This document shows, in pieces, positions 1-4,487 of a stretch of DNA of 5,856 nucleotides (positions are counted from its first letter, which is position 1; every line of letters starts with the position of its first letter). The notes below the pieces were generated by a model that saw only the letters and a list, made by a program, of their open reading frames with translations, ran no database searches and was not told the DNA's origin. Source of the DNA: Nocardia sp. (GTDB lineage: Bacteria; Actinomycetota; Actinomycetes; Mycobacteriales; Mycobacteriaceae); assembly GCA_017354515.1 (NCBI GenBank), contig JAFMQT010000311.1, positions 1 to 5,856 on the forward strand, read 5' to 3'. The position numbers and the translations under genes are program-made.

Positions 1-431
1 ATCAGGCCCTGATCATCGACACCGGCGCCCTGGGTGTGCCGCACGGGCGTGGCGTCCTGAAGGCCCGTGTCCTGGCCCTGCGGACCAGGCTGATCCGCAT
101 ACCGGTCATACCCGTTGTCGGCCAGTGCCGCACGGCTGTATCGCAGCGAATCCTCCGGGATGGCCTCCGGGGGCGGACCCCAGCTCGATCCCGTCTCCGG
201 TGCCTGCGGTGCGGCGTTGTCGGCCTTGCCCTTGCGGCGAAGTTTGCGCTTCTTCTTATCCGGCTCGTTGCGCTCATCGGCGGGCTTGCGATTGAACAGG
301 CGGCGCCCGCCGTCCTGCGGGATCAGTTCCCGATGCGGGAGGTTCTGGACCGGTGCCTCATAACCGCTCTCGCTGACGTCACTTTCCGACAGCCATGGCG
401 GCAGCATGGGTAGTTCATTGTTACGACTCAT
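1..431 (-). CDS. Hypothetical protein, N-terminal part only (gene runs off the left edge)
   Basis: An open frame starts at ATG 431-429 on the minus strand and stays open to the window edge, giving about 143 codons with no stop. The protein begins MSRNNELPMLPPWLSESDV, followed by a basic cluster around residues 62-74 (DKKKRKLRRKGK) and a Pro/Gly/Gln/Asp-rich stretch. There are no hydrophobic segments, so this part looks soluble and intrinsically disordered. Third codon positions are GC-rich, as expected for a real gene here. No domain is visible. Actinobacterial proteins with such tails include MinD/ParA-like and type VII secretion-associated ATPases with Pro-rich N-termini, but nothing inside the window proves that. 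The start has no convincing Shine-Dalgarno sequence. An in-frame GTG at 443-441 is the only alternative before an upstream in-frame stop at 560-558. The gene is divergent from the MFS transporter gene. Confidence 0.72.
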   Translation of the reverse strand, partial: MSRNNELPMLPPWLSESDVSESGYEAPVQNLPHRELIPQDGGRRLFNRKPADERNEPDKKKRKLRRKGKADNAAPQAPETGSSWGPPPEAIPEDSLRYSRAALADNGYDRYADQPGPQGQDTGLQDATPVRHTQGAGVDDQGL

Positions 432-508
432 CGCACCGCGCACCCGGAAGTCGAGGTGGGCGAACTCGAGGGCGCTGCGTATTCGACTCGCTCGCTGCGC
501 ACACTCAC
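428..508 (-). CDS. Possible 26-residue leader ORF overlapping the next gene by ATGA
   Basis: On the minus strand an AGGGGGA Shine-Dalgarno-like sequence (520-514) lies 5 nt ahead of GTG 508-506. The frame codes for 26 residues (starting MSVRSERVEY and ending TSGCAVR) and stops at TGA 430-428. That stop overlaps the ATG of the partial downstream gene as ATGA. The downstream gene lacks its own good ribosome binding site, so translation coupling would make sense. The peptide is Ser/Thr-rich and matches nothing I recognise. It could also be a chance ORF, since the same frame stays open far upstream antisense to the transporter. Confidence 0.3.
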   Translation of the reverse strand: MSVRSERVEYAAPSSSPTSTSGCAVR

Positions 509-553
509 GGGCGTCCCCCTGGCATCTGCTGGACCGATTTCCTGGACAGCCAG

Positions 554-559
554 TAGTTT
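554..559 (+). promoter_or_regulatory. Candidate -10 box for the MFS transporter gene
   Basis: TAGTTT fits TAnnnT and sits in a small AT-rich island of an otherwise GC-rich divergent spacer. Transcription would start near 566, giving a leader of about 117 nt to the ATG at 683, or excluding most of the ribosome site for the GTG at 578. The -35 region (GGACCG) is poor. It overlaps the candidate -10 box of the opposite strand. Confidence 0.3.
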
Positions 560-560
560 A
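555..560 (-). promoter_or_regulatory. Candidate -10 box for the minus-strand gene
   Basis: Read on the minus strand, 560-555 is TAAACT, which fits the actinobacterial housekeeping -10 pattern TAnnnT. Transcription would begin near 548, about 28 nt ahead of the AGGGGGA site of the candidate leader ORF. No good -35 hexamer is seen about 17 nt upstream (GATCAC), which is common for actinobacterial promoters. The same seven bases also give TAGTTT on the plus strand. Confidence 0.35.
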
Positions 561-682
561 CGCGAGGGTGCTCCACCGTGATCGGCCTCCACCCGAGACC
601 GACACCGATTCGATCGCAGGTACCGGCGTTGCCGCGTGCTCAGGTGGCGCGCCCGCGAGTCGTGAGGCGGGAGTGCAACGGT

Positions 683-1996
683 ATGGCAATCGGCGTCGAC
701 GACGGCACCGGCGCGGACCGGTTGGACCGGCTGCCGGTCCGCCCGATCCATCGCCGGCTGGTCGTCCTGGTCGGTATCGGCCTGTTCTTCGATCTGTACG
801 AGTTGTTCCTGGCCGGAACCATCACCGGGGTGCTGCGCCAGCAGTTGCGATTGTCGACCTACGAACTGAGCGCGATCCTGGGCTCGGCGTTCGCCGGGCA
901 ATTTCTCGGCGCTCTGATCATCGGCCGGCTCTCGGATGTCCTGGGCCGGCGCACGATGTTCATGATCAATATCGGTGTTTACTCACTGTTCACCCTGCTC
1001 GGCGCGCTGAGTCCGAATGTCTGGTTCCTCATGGCCACTCGTCTGCTGGCCGGACTGGGTATCGGTGCGGAGATGACGGTGTCGGACACCTACCTGTCGG
1101 AGGTGATGCCGGCCCCGGTCCGCGGCCGGATGATCGCGATCGCGTACACGATCGGCTTCTGCGCGGTACCGACGGTGAGCCTGCTGGCGCATTGGCTGGT
1201 ACCGCTGTCGCCGCTGGGGATCGACGGCTGGCGCTGGCTGTTCGTGATCGGTGGTCTGGGTGCGGCCCTCGTCTTCGTCGTCCGGCGCGCGATGCCGGAA
1301 TCTCCGCTCTGGTCGGCGCAGCGCGGCGCCACGGTGAATGGGTGCGACCGTCCGGATTCGCCGGCTCCCGCCGACCCCCGCGCACGGCTGCCCCGCCCGG
1401 ACTTCACCGCGATCGTGCGTGCCCCGCACACCGGCCGCACACTGCTGTTCTCGGCGGTGATGATCCTGCAGGTCTTCGGCTATTACGGCTTCGGCACACT
1501 GGCGGTACTGGTCTTGCAGCACAAGGGGTTTCAGGTGGTGAACTCGCTCGGCTACCTGACCCTGACCTATCTCGGCTATCCGCTGGGATCACTGCTGTCG
1601 ATTCCGCTGATGGAACGGATCGAACGCAAATATCTGGTGCTGATCTCGACCGCGGCGATGGCGCTGTTCGGCCTGATCTTCGGATTCGCCACGGCGGTGG
1701 GCGTCATCGTGACCGCGGGAGTGCTGTTCACCCTGGCCAGCAATGTGTTCTCCAACGCACTGCACACCTATCTGCCGGAATCGTTCCCCACTGCGGTGCG
1801 CGGGACCGCCGCCGGTGCGACCTACTCGCTGTCCAAGCTCAGCACCGCGATCCAGCCGTTCCTCCTGCTTCCGCTGCTGGACGCGCACGGTCCGGGCGCC
1901 GTATTCACGCTGATCACGGCAGCGCTGGTGGTGATGATCGCACTGGTAGCGGTCTGGGGGCCGCGGACCGGTAGGGCAGAATTGTCGGCACCCTGA
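683..1996 (+). CDS. Major facilitator superfamily transporter (metabolite:H+ symporter type)
   Basis: The 437-residue product is an inner-membrane secondary transporter with about 12 hydrophobic helices (near 26-50, 62-80, 92-111, 113-132, 149-171, 183-201, 253-278, 288-310, 316-335, 338-360, 376-400 and 405-425) and a Pro/Arg-rich central loop (202-250). Family marks are clear. MFS motif A, GRLSDVLGRR, lies at 81-90 between helices 2 and 3. LSEVMPAPVRGR (138-149) and the matching second-half LPESFPTAVRG (374-384) are the E-x-x-P-x-x-x-R-G repeats, and PESPLW (205-210) follows helix 6 as in sugar/metabolite:H+ carriers. FFDLYELF in helix 1 recalls aromatic-acid or organic-acid symporters, but the substrate cannot be read. 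I chose ATG 683 because GGCGGGAG lies about 9 nt ahead. An in-frame GTG at 578 with GAGGG upstream would add 35 basic residues not expected in the family. No clear terminator follows. Confidence 0.88.
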   Translation: MAIGVDDGTGADRLDRLPVRPIHRRLVVLVGIGLFFDLYELFLAGTITGVLRQQLRLSTYELSAILGSAFAGQFLGALIIGRLSDVLGRRTMFMINIGVYSLFTLLGALSPNVWFLMATRLLAGLGIGAEMTVSDTYLSEVMPAPVRGRMIAIAYTIGFCAVPTVSLLAHWLVPLSPLGIDGWRWLFVIGGLGAALVFVVRRAMPESPLWSAQRGATVNGCDRPDSPAPADPRARLPRPDFTAIVRAPHTGRTLLFSAVMILQVFGYYGFGTLAVLVLQHKGFQVVNSLGYLTLTYLGYPLGSLLSIPLMERIERKYLVLISTAAMALFGLIFGFATAVGVIVTAGVLFTLASNVFSNALHTYLPESFPTAVRGTAAGATYSLSKLSTAIQPFLLLPLLDAHGPGAVFTLITAALVVMIALVAVWGPRTGRAELSAP

Positions 1997-2039
1997 TCAG
2001 TCGGGCGGGGCGGTTCGCGGCCGCCGGACAGGGGTGCAT

Positions 2040-2069
2040 TTGGCCCGGATGCGGGCACACGGGTAAGCT
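2040..2069 (+). promoter_or_regulatory. infA: Candidate sigma-70-type promoter for the infA operon
   Basis: TTGGCC (2040-2045) as -35 and TAAGCT (2064-2069) as -10 are separated by 18 nt. The -10 matches the TAnnnT pattern of actinobacterial housekeeping sigma factors. Transcription would start near 2076 and give a leader of roughly 265 nt, long enough for regulation in the RNA. The -35 matches TTGACA at only four positions. No other well-spaced pair was found in the spacer, but a start closer to infA cannot be excluded. Confidence 0.35.
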
Positions 2070-2089
2070 TGGCCAGCGGTGCCCATACC

Positions 2090-2137
2090 TGGTTGTGCGC
2101 ATCGTTGGTTCGCGCATGTCACCGTTGGTTTGCGAAT
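2090..2137 (+). repeat. Three degenerate direct repeats of a TGGTTnGCG element
   Basis: CGTTGGTTCGCG (2103-2114) and CGTTGGTTTGCG (2123-2134) differ at one base and start 20 nt apart, about two helical turns. A weaker copy, GGTTGTGCGCAT, lies at 2091-2102. Short direct repeats phased on one DNA face just downstream of a candidate promoter could be an activator or repressor site, but no known regulator site is recognised. Confidence 0.5.
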
Positions 2138-2184
2138 TCGTATTTGTGAATTTCGCTGACCGTGCGTGTGTCATCGACCGACGT

Positions 2185-2220
2185 ATGTGATCGACCGTGA
2201 GCATGTGATCGACCGTGAGC
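2185..2220 (+). repeat. Two exact 18-bp tandem repeats upstream of infA
   Basis: The unit ATGTGATCGACCGTGAGC occurs at 2185-2202 and again, identically, at 2203-2220, followed by the start of a third unit (ATGTG, 2221-2225). A degenerate partial copy precedes it, with ATCGACCG at 2173-2180 set 17 nt before the first unit's copy. The repeats are directly stated in the sequence; their role as operator copies or as a replication-slippage product is not known. Confidence 0.75.
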
Positions 2221-2239
2221 ATGTGGTCTACATCCGAGT

Positions 2240-2323
2240 ATGACACCGGATCGACTGGAGTACATCGAGAACTGCAGTGACAAGCTAGCCGAAGAGTTGG
2301 AACCACACCGGGTTTCAGCGTAA
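2240..2323 (+). CDS. Possible 27-residue upstream ORF in the infA leader
   Basis: ATG 2240 opens a frame of 27 codons ending in TAA 2321-2323, 17 nt ahead of infA. The peptide begins [15 protein letters not shown] and ends PHRVSA. It is acidic, with one Cys at residue 12 and a helical-looking middle. There is no Shine-Dalgarno sequence ahead of it (only CCGAG), so it would need leaderless or weak initiation. Third positions are mixed (several A/T), so coding status is uncertain. If translated, it could couple to infA, whose own ribosome site is placed unusually close to its start. Confidence 0.25.
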
Positions 2324-2333
2324 GCGGGATCGC

Positions 2334-2338
2334 GGAGG
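2334..2338 (+). promoter_or_regulatory. infA: infA ribosome binding site, unusually close to the start
   Basis: GGAGG is a perfect anti-Shine-Dalgarno match, but only two bases (AT) separate it from the ATG at 2341. The usual gap is about 5-9 nt. No better-placed site exists upstream, and the protein start itself is secure from family conservation. Confidence 0.65.
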
Positions 2339-2340
2339 AT

Positions 2341-2562
2341 ATGGCGAAGAAGGACGGGGCCATCGAGGTCGAGGGTCGGGTTGTCGAACCGCTGCCCAAT
2401 GCGATGTTCCGCATCGAGCTGGAGAACGGTCACAAGGTTCTCGCGCACATCAGCGGCAAGATGCGTCAGCACTACATCCGCATCCTGCCCGAGGACCGTG
2501 TGGTGGTCGAGCTCTCGCCCTACGACCTGTCCCGCGGTCGCATCGTCTACCGCTACAAATGA
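2341..2562 (+). CDS. infA: Translation initiation factor IF-1
   Basis: The 73-residue product has the usual IF-1 length. It binds the 30S A site, works with IF-2 and IF-3 during initiation, and acts in the cytoplasm. It is a single OB-fold domain; recognisable conserved stretches are [12 protein letters not shown] at the N-terminus, [23 protein letters not shown] (split across beta strands 2-3), [17 protein letters not shown], and the closing [11 protein letters not shown]. The sequence is essentially the mycobacterial form. It is the first gene of the ribosomal block and is followed after 72 nt by rpmJ, with a strong hairpin starting 3 nt past its TGA stop. Confidence 0.98.
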
Positions 2563-2565
2563 GAC

Positions 2566-2589
2566 TTCCCCGGTCGCAGGACCGGGGAA
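2566..2589 (+). promoter_or_regulatory. Perfect 10-bp hairpin between infA and rpmJ
   Basis: TTCCCCGGTC (2566-2575) pairs perfectly with GACCGGGGAA (2580-2589) around a GCAG loop. It begins 3 nt after the infA stop. No T-run follows, so it is not a typical intrinsic terminator. A second small palindrome, GAACAC-CT-GTGTTC (2587-2600), adjoins it. Likely roles are RNA processing, 3'-end protection of infA mRNA or partial attenuation. Confidence 0.7.
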
Positions 2590-2634
2590 CACCTGTGTTC
2601 ACACCCCAGTGGACCACCAACAGATTGGACGGAC

Positions 2635-2748
2635 GTGAAGGTTCAGCCGAGCGTCAAGAAGATCTGCGAGAAGTGCAAGGTGATCCGGCGTAACGGCCGG
2701 GTCATGGTGATCTGCGACAACCTGCGCCACAAGCAGCGTCAGGGCTAG
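2635..2748 (+). CDS. rpmJ: 50S ribosomal protein L36 (bL36), zinc-ribbon form
   Basis: This 37-residue gene starts with GTG and was identified by its peptide MKVQPSVKKICEKCKVIRR followed by NGRVMVICDNLRHKQRQG, a standard bL36. It is a very small, basic protein of the large subunit. The four zinc ligands are all present as C11, C14, C27 and H32, so this is the zinc-binding (C+) type rather than the zinc-free paralogue made under zinc starvation. A GGACGGA sequence lies just ahead of the GTG. It sits between infA and rpsM, the normal position, with a long 216-nt gap after it. Confidence 0.96.
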   Translation: MKVQPSVKKICEKCKVIRRNGRVMVICDNLRHKQRQG

Positions 2749-2762
2749 TCACCAGCCAAGCA

Positions 2763-2777
2763 CCGAACGCAGTTCGG
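2763..2777 (+). promoter_or_regulatory. Small hairpin just after rpmJ
   Basis: CCGAAC (2763-2768) and GTTCGG (2772-2777) form a perfect 6-bp stem with a GCA loop, starting 14 nt after the rpmJ stop. Only ATT follows, so it is a weak terminator candidate at best. Confidence 0.4.
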
Positions 2778-2862
2778 ATTGGCACAGAAGTCCTCCCAGA
2801 TCCAGTCGCCCGTCGGCGAGCCCGCGGTTCGGTCAACGAACGGCAGGCGGACAGGCGACCTA

Positions 2863-2921
2863 CCCCCGGACCGGAGGCCGGGGCCCCGGCTCGAGCGGAA
2901 TTCGCCGCTCGAGCGGCGGGG
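2863..2921 (+). promoter_or_regulatory. Pair of GC-rich hairpins upstream of rpsM
   Basis: Two adjacent stems fill this stretch. The first pairs CCCCGG (2864-2869) with CCGGGG (2878-2883). The second pairs GCTCGAGCGG (2889-2898) perfectly with CCGCTCGAGC (2905-2914) around AATTCG, and is extended by CCCCG (2884-2888) with CGGGG (2917-2921) across a 2-nt bulge. A 14-bp palindrome at 2877-2890 would allow an alternative fold that breaks both. The second stem ends 43 nt before the rpsM start and 30 nt before its ribosome site. In E. coli, S4 represses this operon through RNA structure just upstream of rpsM; whether this is a functional equivalent is inference. No T-run follows. Confidence 0.6.
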
Positions 2922-2964
2922 ACGGACAGGGAGCAGACCTCCGCAACAGTGAAGGAACTGCCAG

Positions 2965-3336
2965 ATGGCACGTTTGATGGGTGTCGATCTCCCGCGCGAG
3001 AAGCGCATGGAGATCGCGCTGACCTACATTTTCGGGATCGGTCGTACCCGATCCAAGGAAATCCTCGACGCTACCGGCGTCAGCCCCGACCTGCGGTCGA
3101 AGGATCTCTCCGACGACGACGTCACCCGGCTCCGCGATTACATCGAGGCGTCCGAGTTCAAGGTCGAAGGTGATCTGCGCCGCGAGGTGCAGGCCGATAT
3201 CCGTCGCAAGATCGAGATCGGCTGCTACCAGGGCATCCGCCACCGCCGCCACCTGCCGGTGCGCGGGCAGCGGACCAAGACCAACGCGCGCACGCGCAAG
3301 GGTCCGAAGAAGACCGTCGCCGGTAAGAAGAAGTAG
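2965..3336 (+). CDS. rpsM: 30S ribosomal protein S13 (uS13)
   Basis: The 123-residue product is a standard S13, a head protein of the small subunit that contacts the P-site tRNA and bridges to the 50S. The N-terminal MARLMGVDLP and the IFGIGRTRS helix-turn region (22-30) are typical. The S13 signature is GIRHRRHLPVRGQRT (90-104), and the basic tail ends KTVAGKKK. The start is set by AAGGA (2952-2956), 8 nt ahead of the ATG, and by agreement with the family. It follows a 216-nt gap with strong RNA structure and is separated from rpsK by only 11 nt, so the two are clearly co-transcribed. Confidence 0.98.
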   Translation: MARLMGVDLPREKRMEIALTYIFGIGRTRSKEILDATGVSPDLRSKDLSDDDVTRLRDYIEASEFKVEGDLRREVQADIRRKIEIGCYQGIRHRRHLPVRGQRTKTNARTRKGPKKTVAGKKK

Positions 3337-3347
3337 GGGATAACCGA

Positions 3348-3761
3348 ATGCCTCCGAAGAGTCGGGCCTCCGGCCCCAAGAAGTCCCAGAAGGCGCGTCG
3401 CCGGGATAAGAAGAACATCCCGCACGGCCACGCGCACATCAAGTCCACCTTCAACAACACGATCGTGTCGATCACCGACCCCGAGGGCAATGTCGTGTCC
3501 TGGGCGTCGTCCGGTCACGTCGGTTTCAAGGGTTCGCGCAAGTCGACCCCGTTCGCCGCGCAGCTCGCCGCCGAGAACGCCGCCCGCAAGGCGCAGGAGA
3601 ACGGCGTCAAGAAGGTCGACGTGTTCGTCAAGGGCCCGGGTTCGGGCCGTGAGACCGCGATCCGCTCGCTGCAGGCCGCCGGCCTCGAGGTGGGCACGAT
3701 CTCCGATGTCACCCCGCAGCCGCACAACGGCTGCCGTCCGCCCAAGCGGCGTCGCGTCTAG
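3348..3761 (+). CDS. rpsK: 30S ribosomal protein S11 (uS11)
   Basis: The 137-residue product is S11, a platform protein of the 30S near the mRNA exit path, neighbouring S7. A basic N-terminal tail (KKSQKARRRDKK, 11-22) is followed by TFNNTIVSITD (34-44), VKGPGSGRETAIRSL (94-108) and the highly conserved C-terminus PHNGCRPPKRRRV (125-137). Its ribosome site AGGGGA (3335-3340) overlaps the rpsM stop codon TAG, which couples the two genes closely. It lies 21 nt before rpsD. Confidence 0.98.
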   Translation: MPPKSRASGPKKSQKARRRDKKNIPHGHAHIKSTFNNTIVSITDPEGNVVSWASSGHVGFKGSRKSTPFAAQLAAENAARKAQENGVKKVDVFVKGPGSGRETAIRSLQAAGLEVGTISDVTPQPHNGCRPPKRRRV

Positions 3762-3782
3762 CGGGAAGGAAGGTAGAGAAAT

Positions 3783-4388
3783 ATGGCTCGTTACACCGGC
3801 CCCATCACCCGCAAGTCGCGTCGTCTGCGTGTCGACCTCGTCGGAGGCGACCAGGCGTTCGAGCGTCGTCCCTACCCGCCCGGCCAGCACGGCCGCGCGC
3901 GGATCAAGGAGAGCGAGTACCTGCTCCAGCTGCAGGAGAAGCAGAAGGCCCGCTTCACCTACGGCGTCATGGAAAAGCAGTTCCGCCGCTACTACGAAGA
4001 GGCGAACCGTCGCAAGGGTAAGACCGGCGACAACATGCTGCAGCTGCTCGAGTCCCGTCTGGACAACGTCGTGTACCGCGCCGGTCTGGCGCGCACCCGG
4101 CGCCAGGCCCGCCAGCTGGTCTCGCACGGCCACTTCCTGGTGAACAACCGCAAGGTCAACGTCCCCAGCTTCCAGGTCTCCCAGTACGACATCATCGATG
4201 TCAAGGAGAAGTCGCTGCCGACGCTGCCGTTCCAGGTTGCTCGCGAGACCCAGGGTGACCGGCAGATTCCCGGCTGGCTCCAGGTCGTTCCGAACCGGCT
4301 GCGGATCCTGGTCCACCAGCTGCCGGAACGTGCGCAGATCGATGTGCCGCTGAACGAACAGCTCATCGTCGAGTACTACTCGAAGTAA
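3783..4388 (+). CDS. rpsD: 30S ribosomal protein S4 (uS4), zinc-free form
   Basis: The 201-residue product is S4, a primary 16S rRNA-binding protein that nucleates 30S body assembly and affects decoding accuracy. In several bacteria it is the autoregulator of this operon. The N-terminal part has PYPPGQHGRARIKESEY (30-46). The S4 RNA-binding domain covers about 91-153 (RLDNVVYRAGLARTRRQAR, then LVSHGHFLVN), and the C-terminus is QLIVEYYSK. The zinc-ligand cysteines found at positions 9 and 12 of the C+ type are T9 and S12 here, and the protein has no Cys at all, so it is a zinc-independent S4, as in mycobacteria. A long AAGGAAGG site (3766-3773) precedes the ATG. A 99-nt gap with a 13-bp hairpin follows. 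Confidence 0.98.
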   Translation: MARYTGPITRKSRRLRVDLVGGDQAFERRPYPPGQHGRARIKESEYLLQLQEKQKARFTYGVMEKQFRRYYEEANRRKGKTGDNMLQLLESRLDNVVYRAGLARTRRQARQLVSHGHFLVNNRKVNVPSFQVSQYDIIDVKEKSLPTLPFQVARETQGDRQIPGWLQVVPNRLRILVHQLPERAQIDVPLNEQLIVEYYSK

Positions 4389-4404
4389 GCCGTTCGTGCC
4401 GCTG

Positions 4405-4435
4405 GTGGGTGAGCATGCGCGACATGCTCACCCAC
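4405..4435 (+). promoter_or_regulatory. Perfect 13-bp hairpin between rpsD and rpoA
   Basis: GTGGGTGAGCATG (4405-4417) pairs without mismatch to CATGCTCACCCAC (4423-4435), with a 5-nt CGCGA loop. It begins 17 nt after the rpsD stop and ends 37 nt before the rpoA AAGGAGG site. There is no T-run, so it is unlikely to be a simple terminator. It may set the ratio of rpsD to rpoA message by processing or protection, or bind a regulator. A weaker stem (GGGCG 4448-4452 with CGCCC 4465-4469) follows. Confidence 0.75.
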
Positions 4436-4487
4436 ACCCCAGTTCGTGGGCGTCAAATAGCGGGCGCCCCTGAAGGAGGAGATCCTC

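Larger units (their letters stand above)
1997..2340. other. Intergenic region between the MFS gene and infA
   Basis: This 344-bp spacer carries no recognised gene. It begins with GC-rich sequence holding only a weak 5-bp stem (GGCGG 2009-2013 with CCGCC 2021-2025) and no T-run, so no convincing terminator for the transporter gene is visible. It then holds a plausible promoter (2040-2069), three degenerate copies of a TGGTTnGCG element (2090-2137), an AT-rich imperfect inverted repeat (2132-2156), two exact 18-bp tandem repeats (2185-2220), a possible 27-residue ORF (2240-2323) and the infA ribosome binding site. Each is described separately. The region is most likely the promoter and leader of the infA operon. 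Confidence 0.7.

Noticed and set aside
406..1974. 522-codon plus-strand open frame, longer than the transporter frame it overlaps
   Set aside because: Its translation is Arg/Gly/Pro-rich with no motif, while the overlapping frame has 12 helices and clear MFS motifs. It is a high-GC shadow.
2009..2025. Terminator for the MFS gene
   Set aside because: Only a 5-bp GC stem with a 7-nt loop and no following T-run.
2185..2225. CRISPR-like or CRP-type site in the repeated TGTGATCGACCGTGA sequence
   Set aside because: The units abut without spacers, and the second half-site is a direct GTGA rather than the inverted TCACA required for a CRP palindrome.
1914..2414. 166-codon minus-strand open frame with a DHMLTV peptide repeat
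   Set aside because: The peptide repeat comes only from the 18-bp tandem DNA repeat, a multiple of three. The frame overlaps the ends of the MFS gene and infA and has no other sign of coding.
2779..2807. Possible internal promoter ahead of rpsM (TTGGCA at 2779-2784)
   Set aside because: A fair -35 hexamer, but nothing resembling TAnnnT lies 16-18 nt downstream (CCAGTC at 2802).
3225..4316. 363-codon minus-strand open frame opposite rpsM-rpsK-rpsD
   Set aside because: It runs antisense across three certain ribosomal genes, and its Leu/Val/Asp/Arg repeats reflect the reverse complement of their codon bias.
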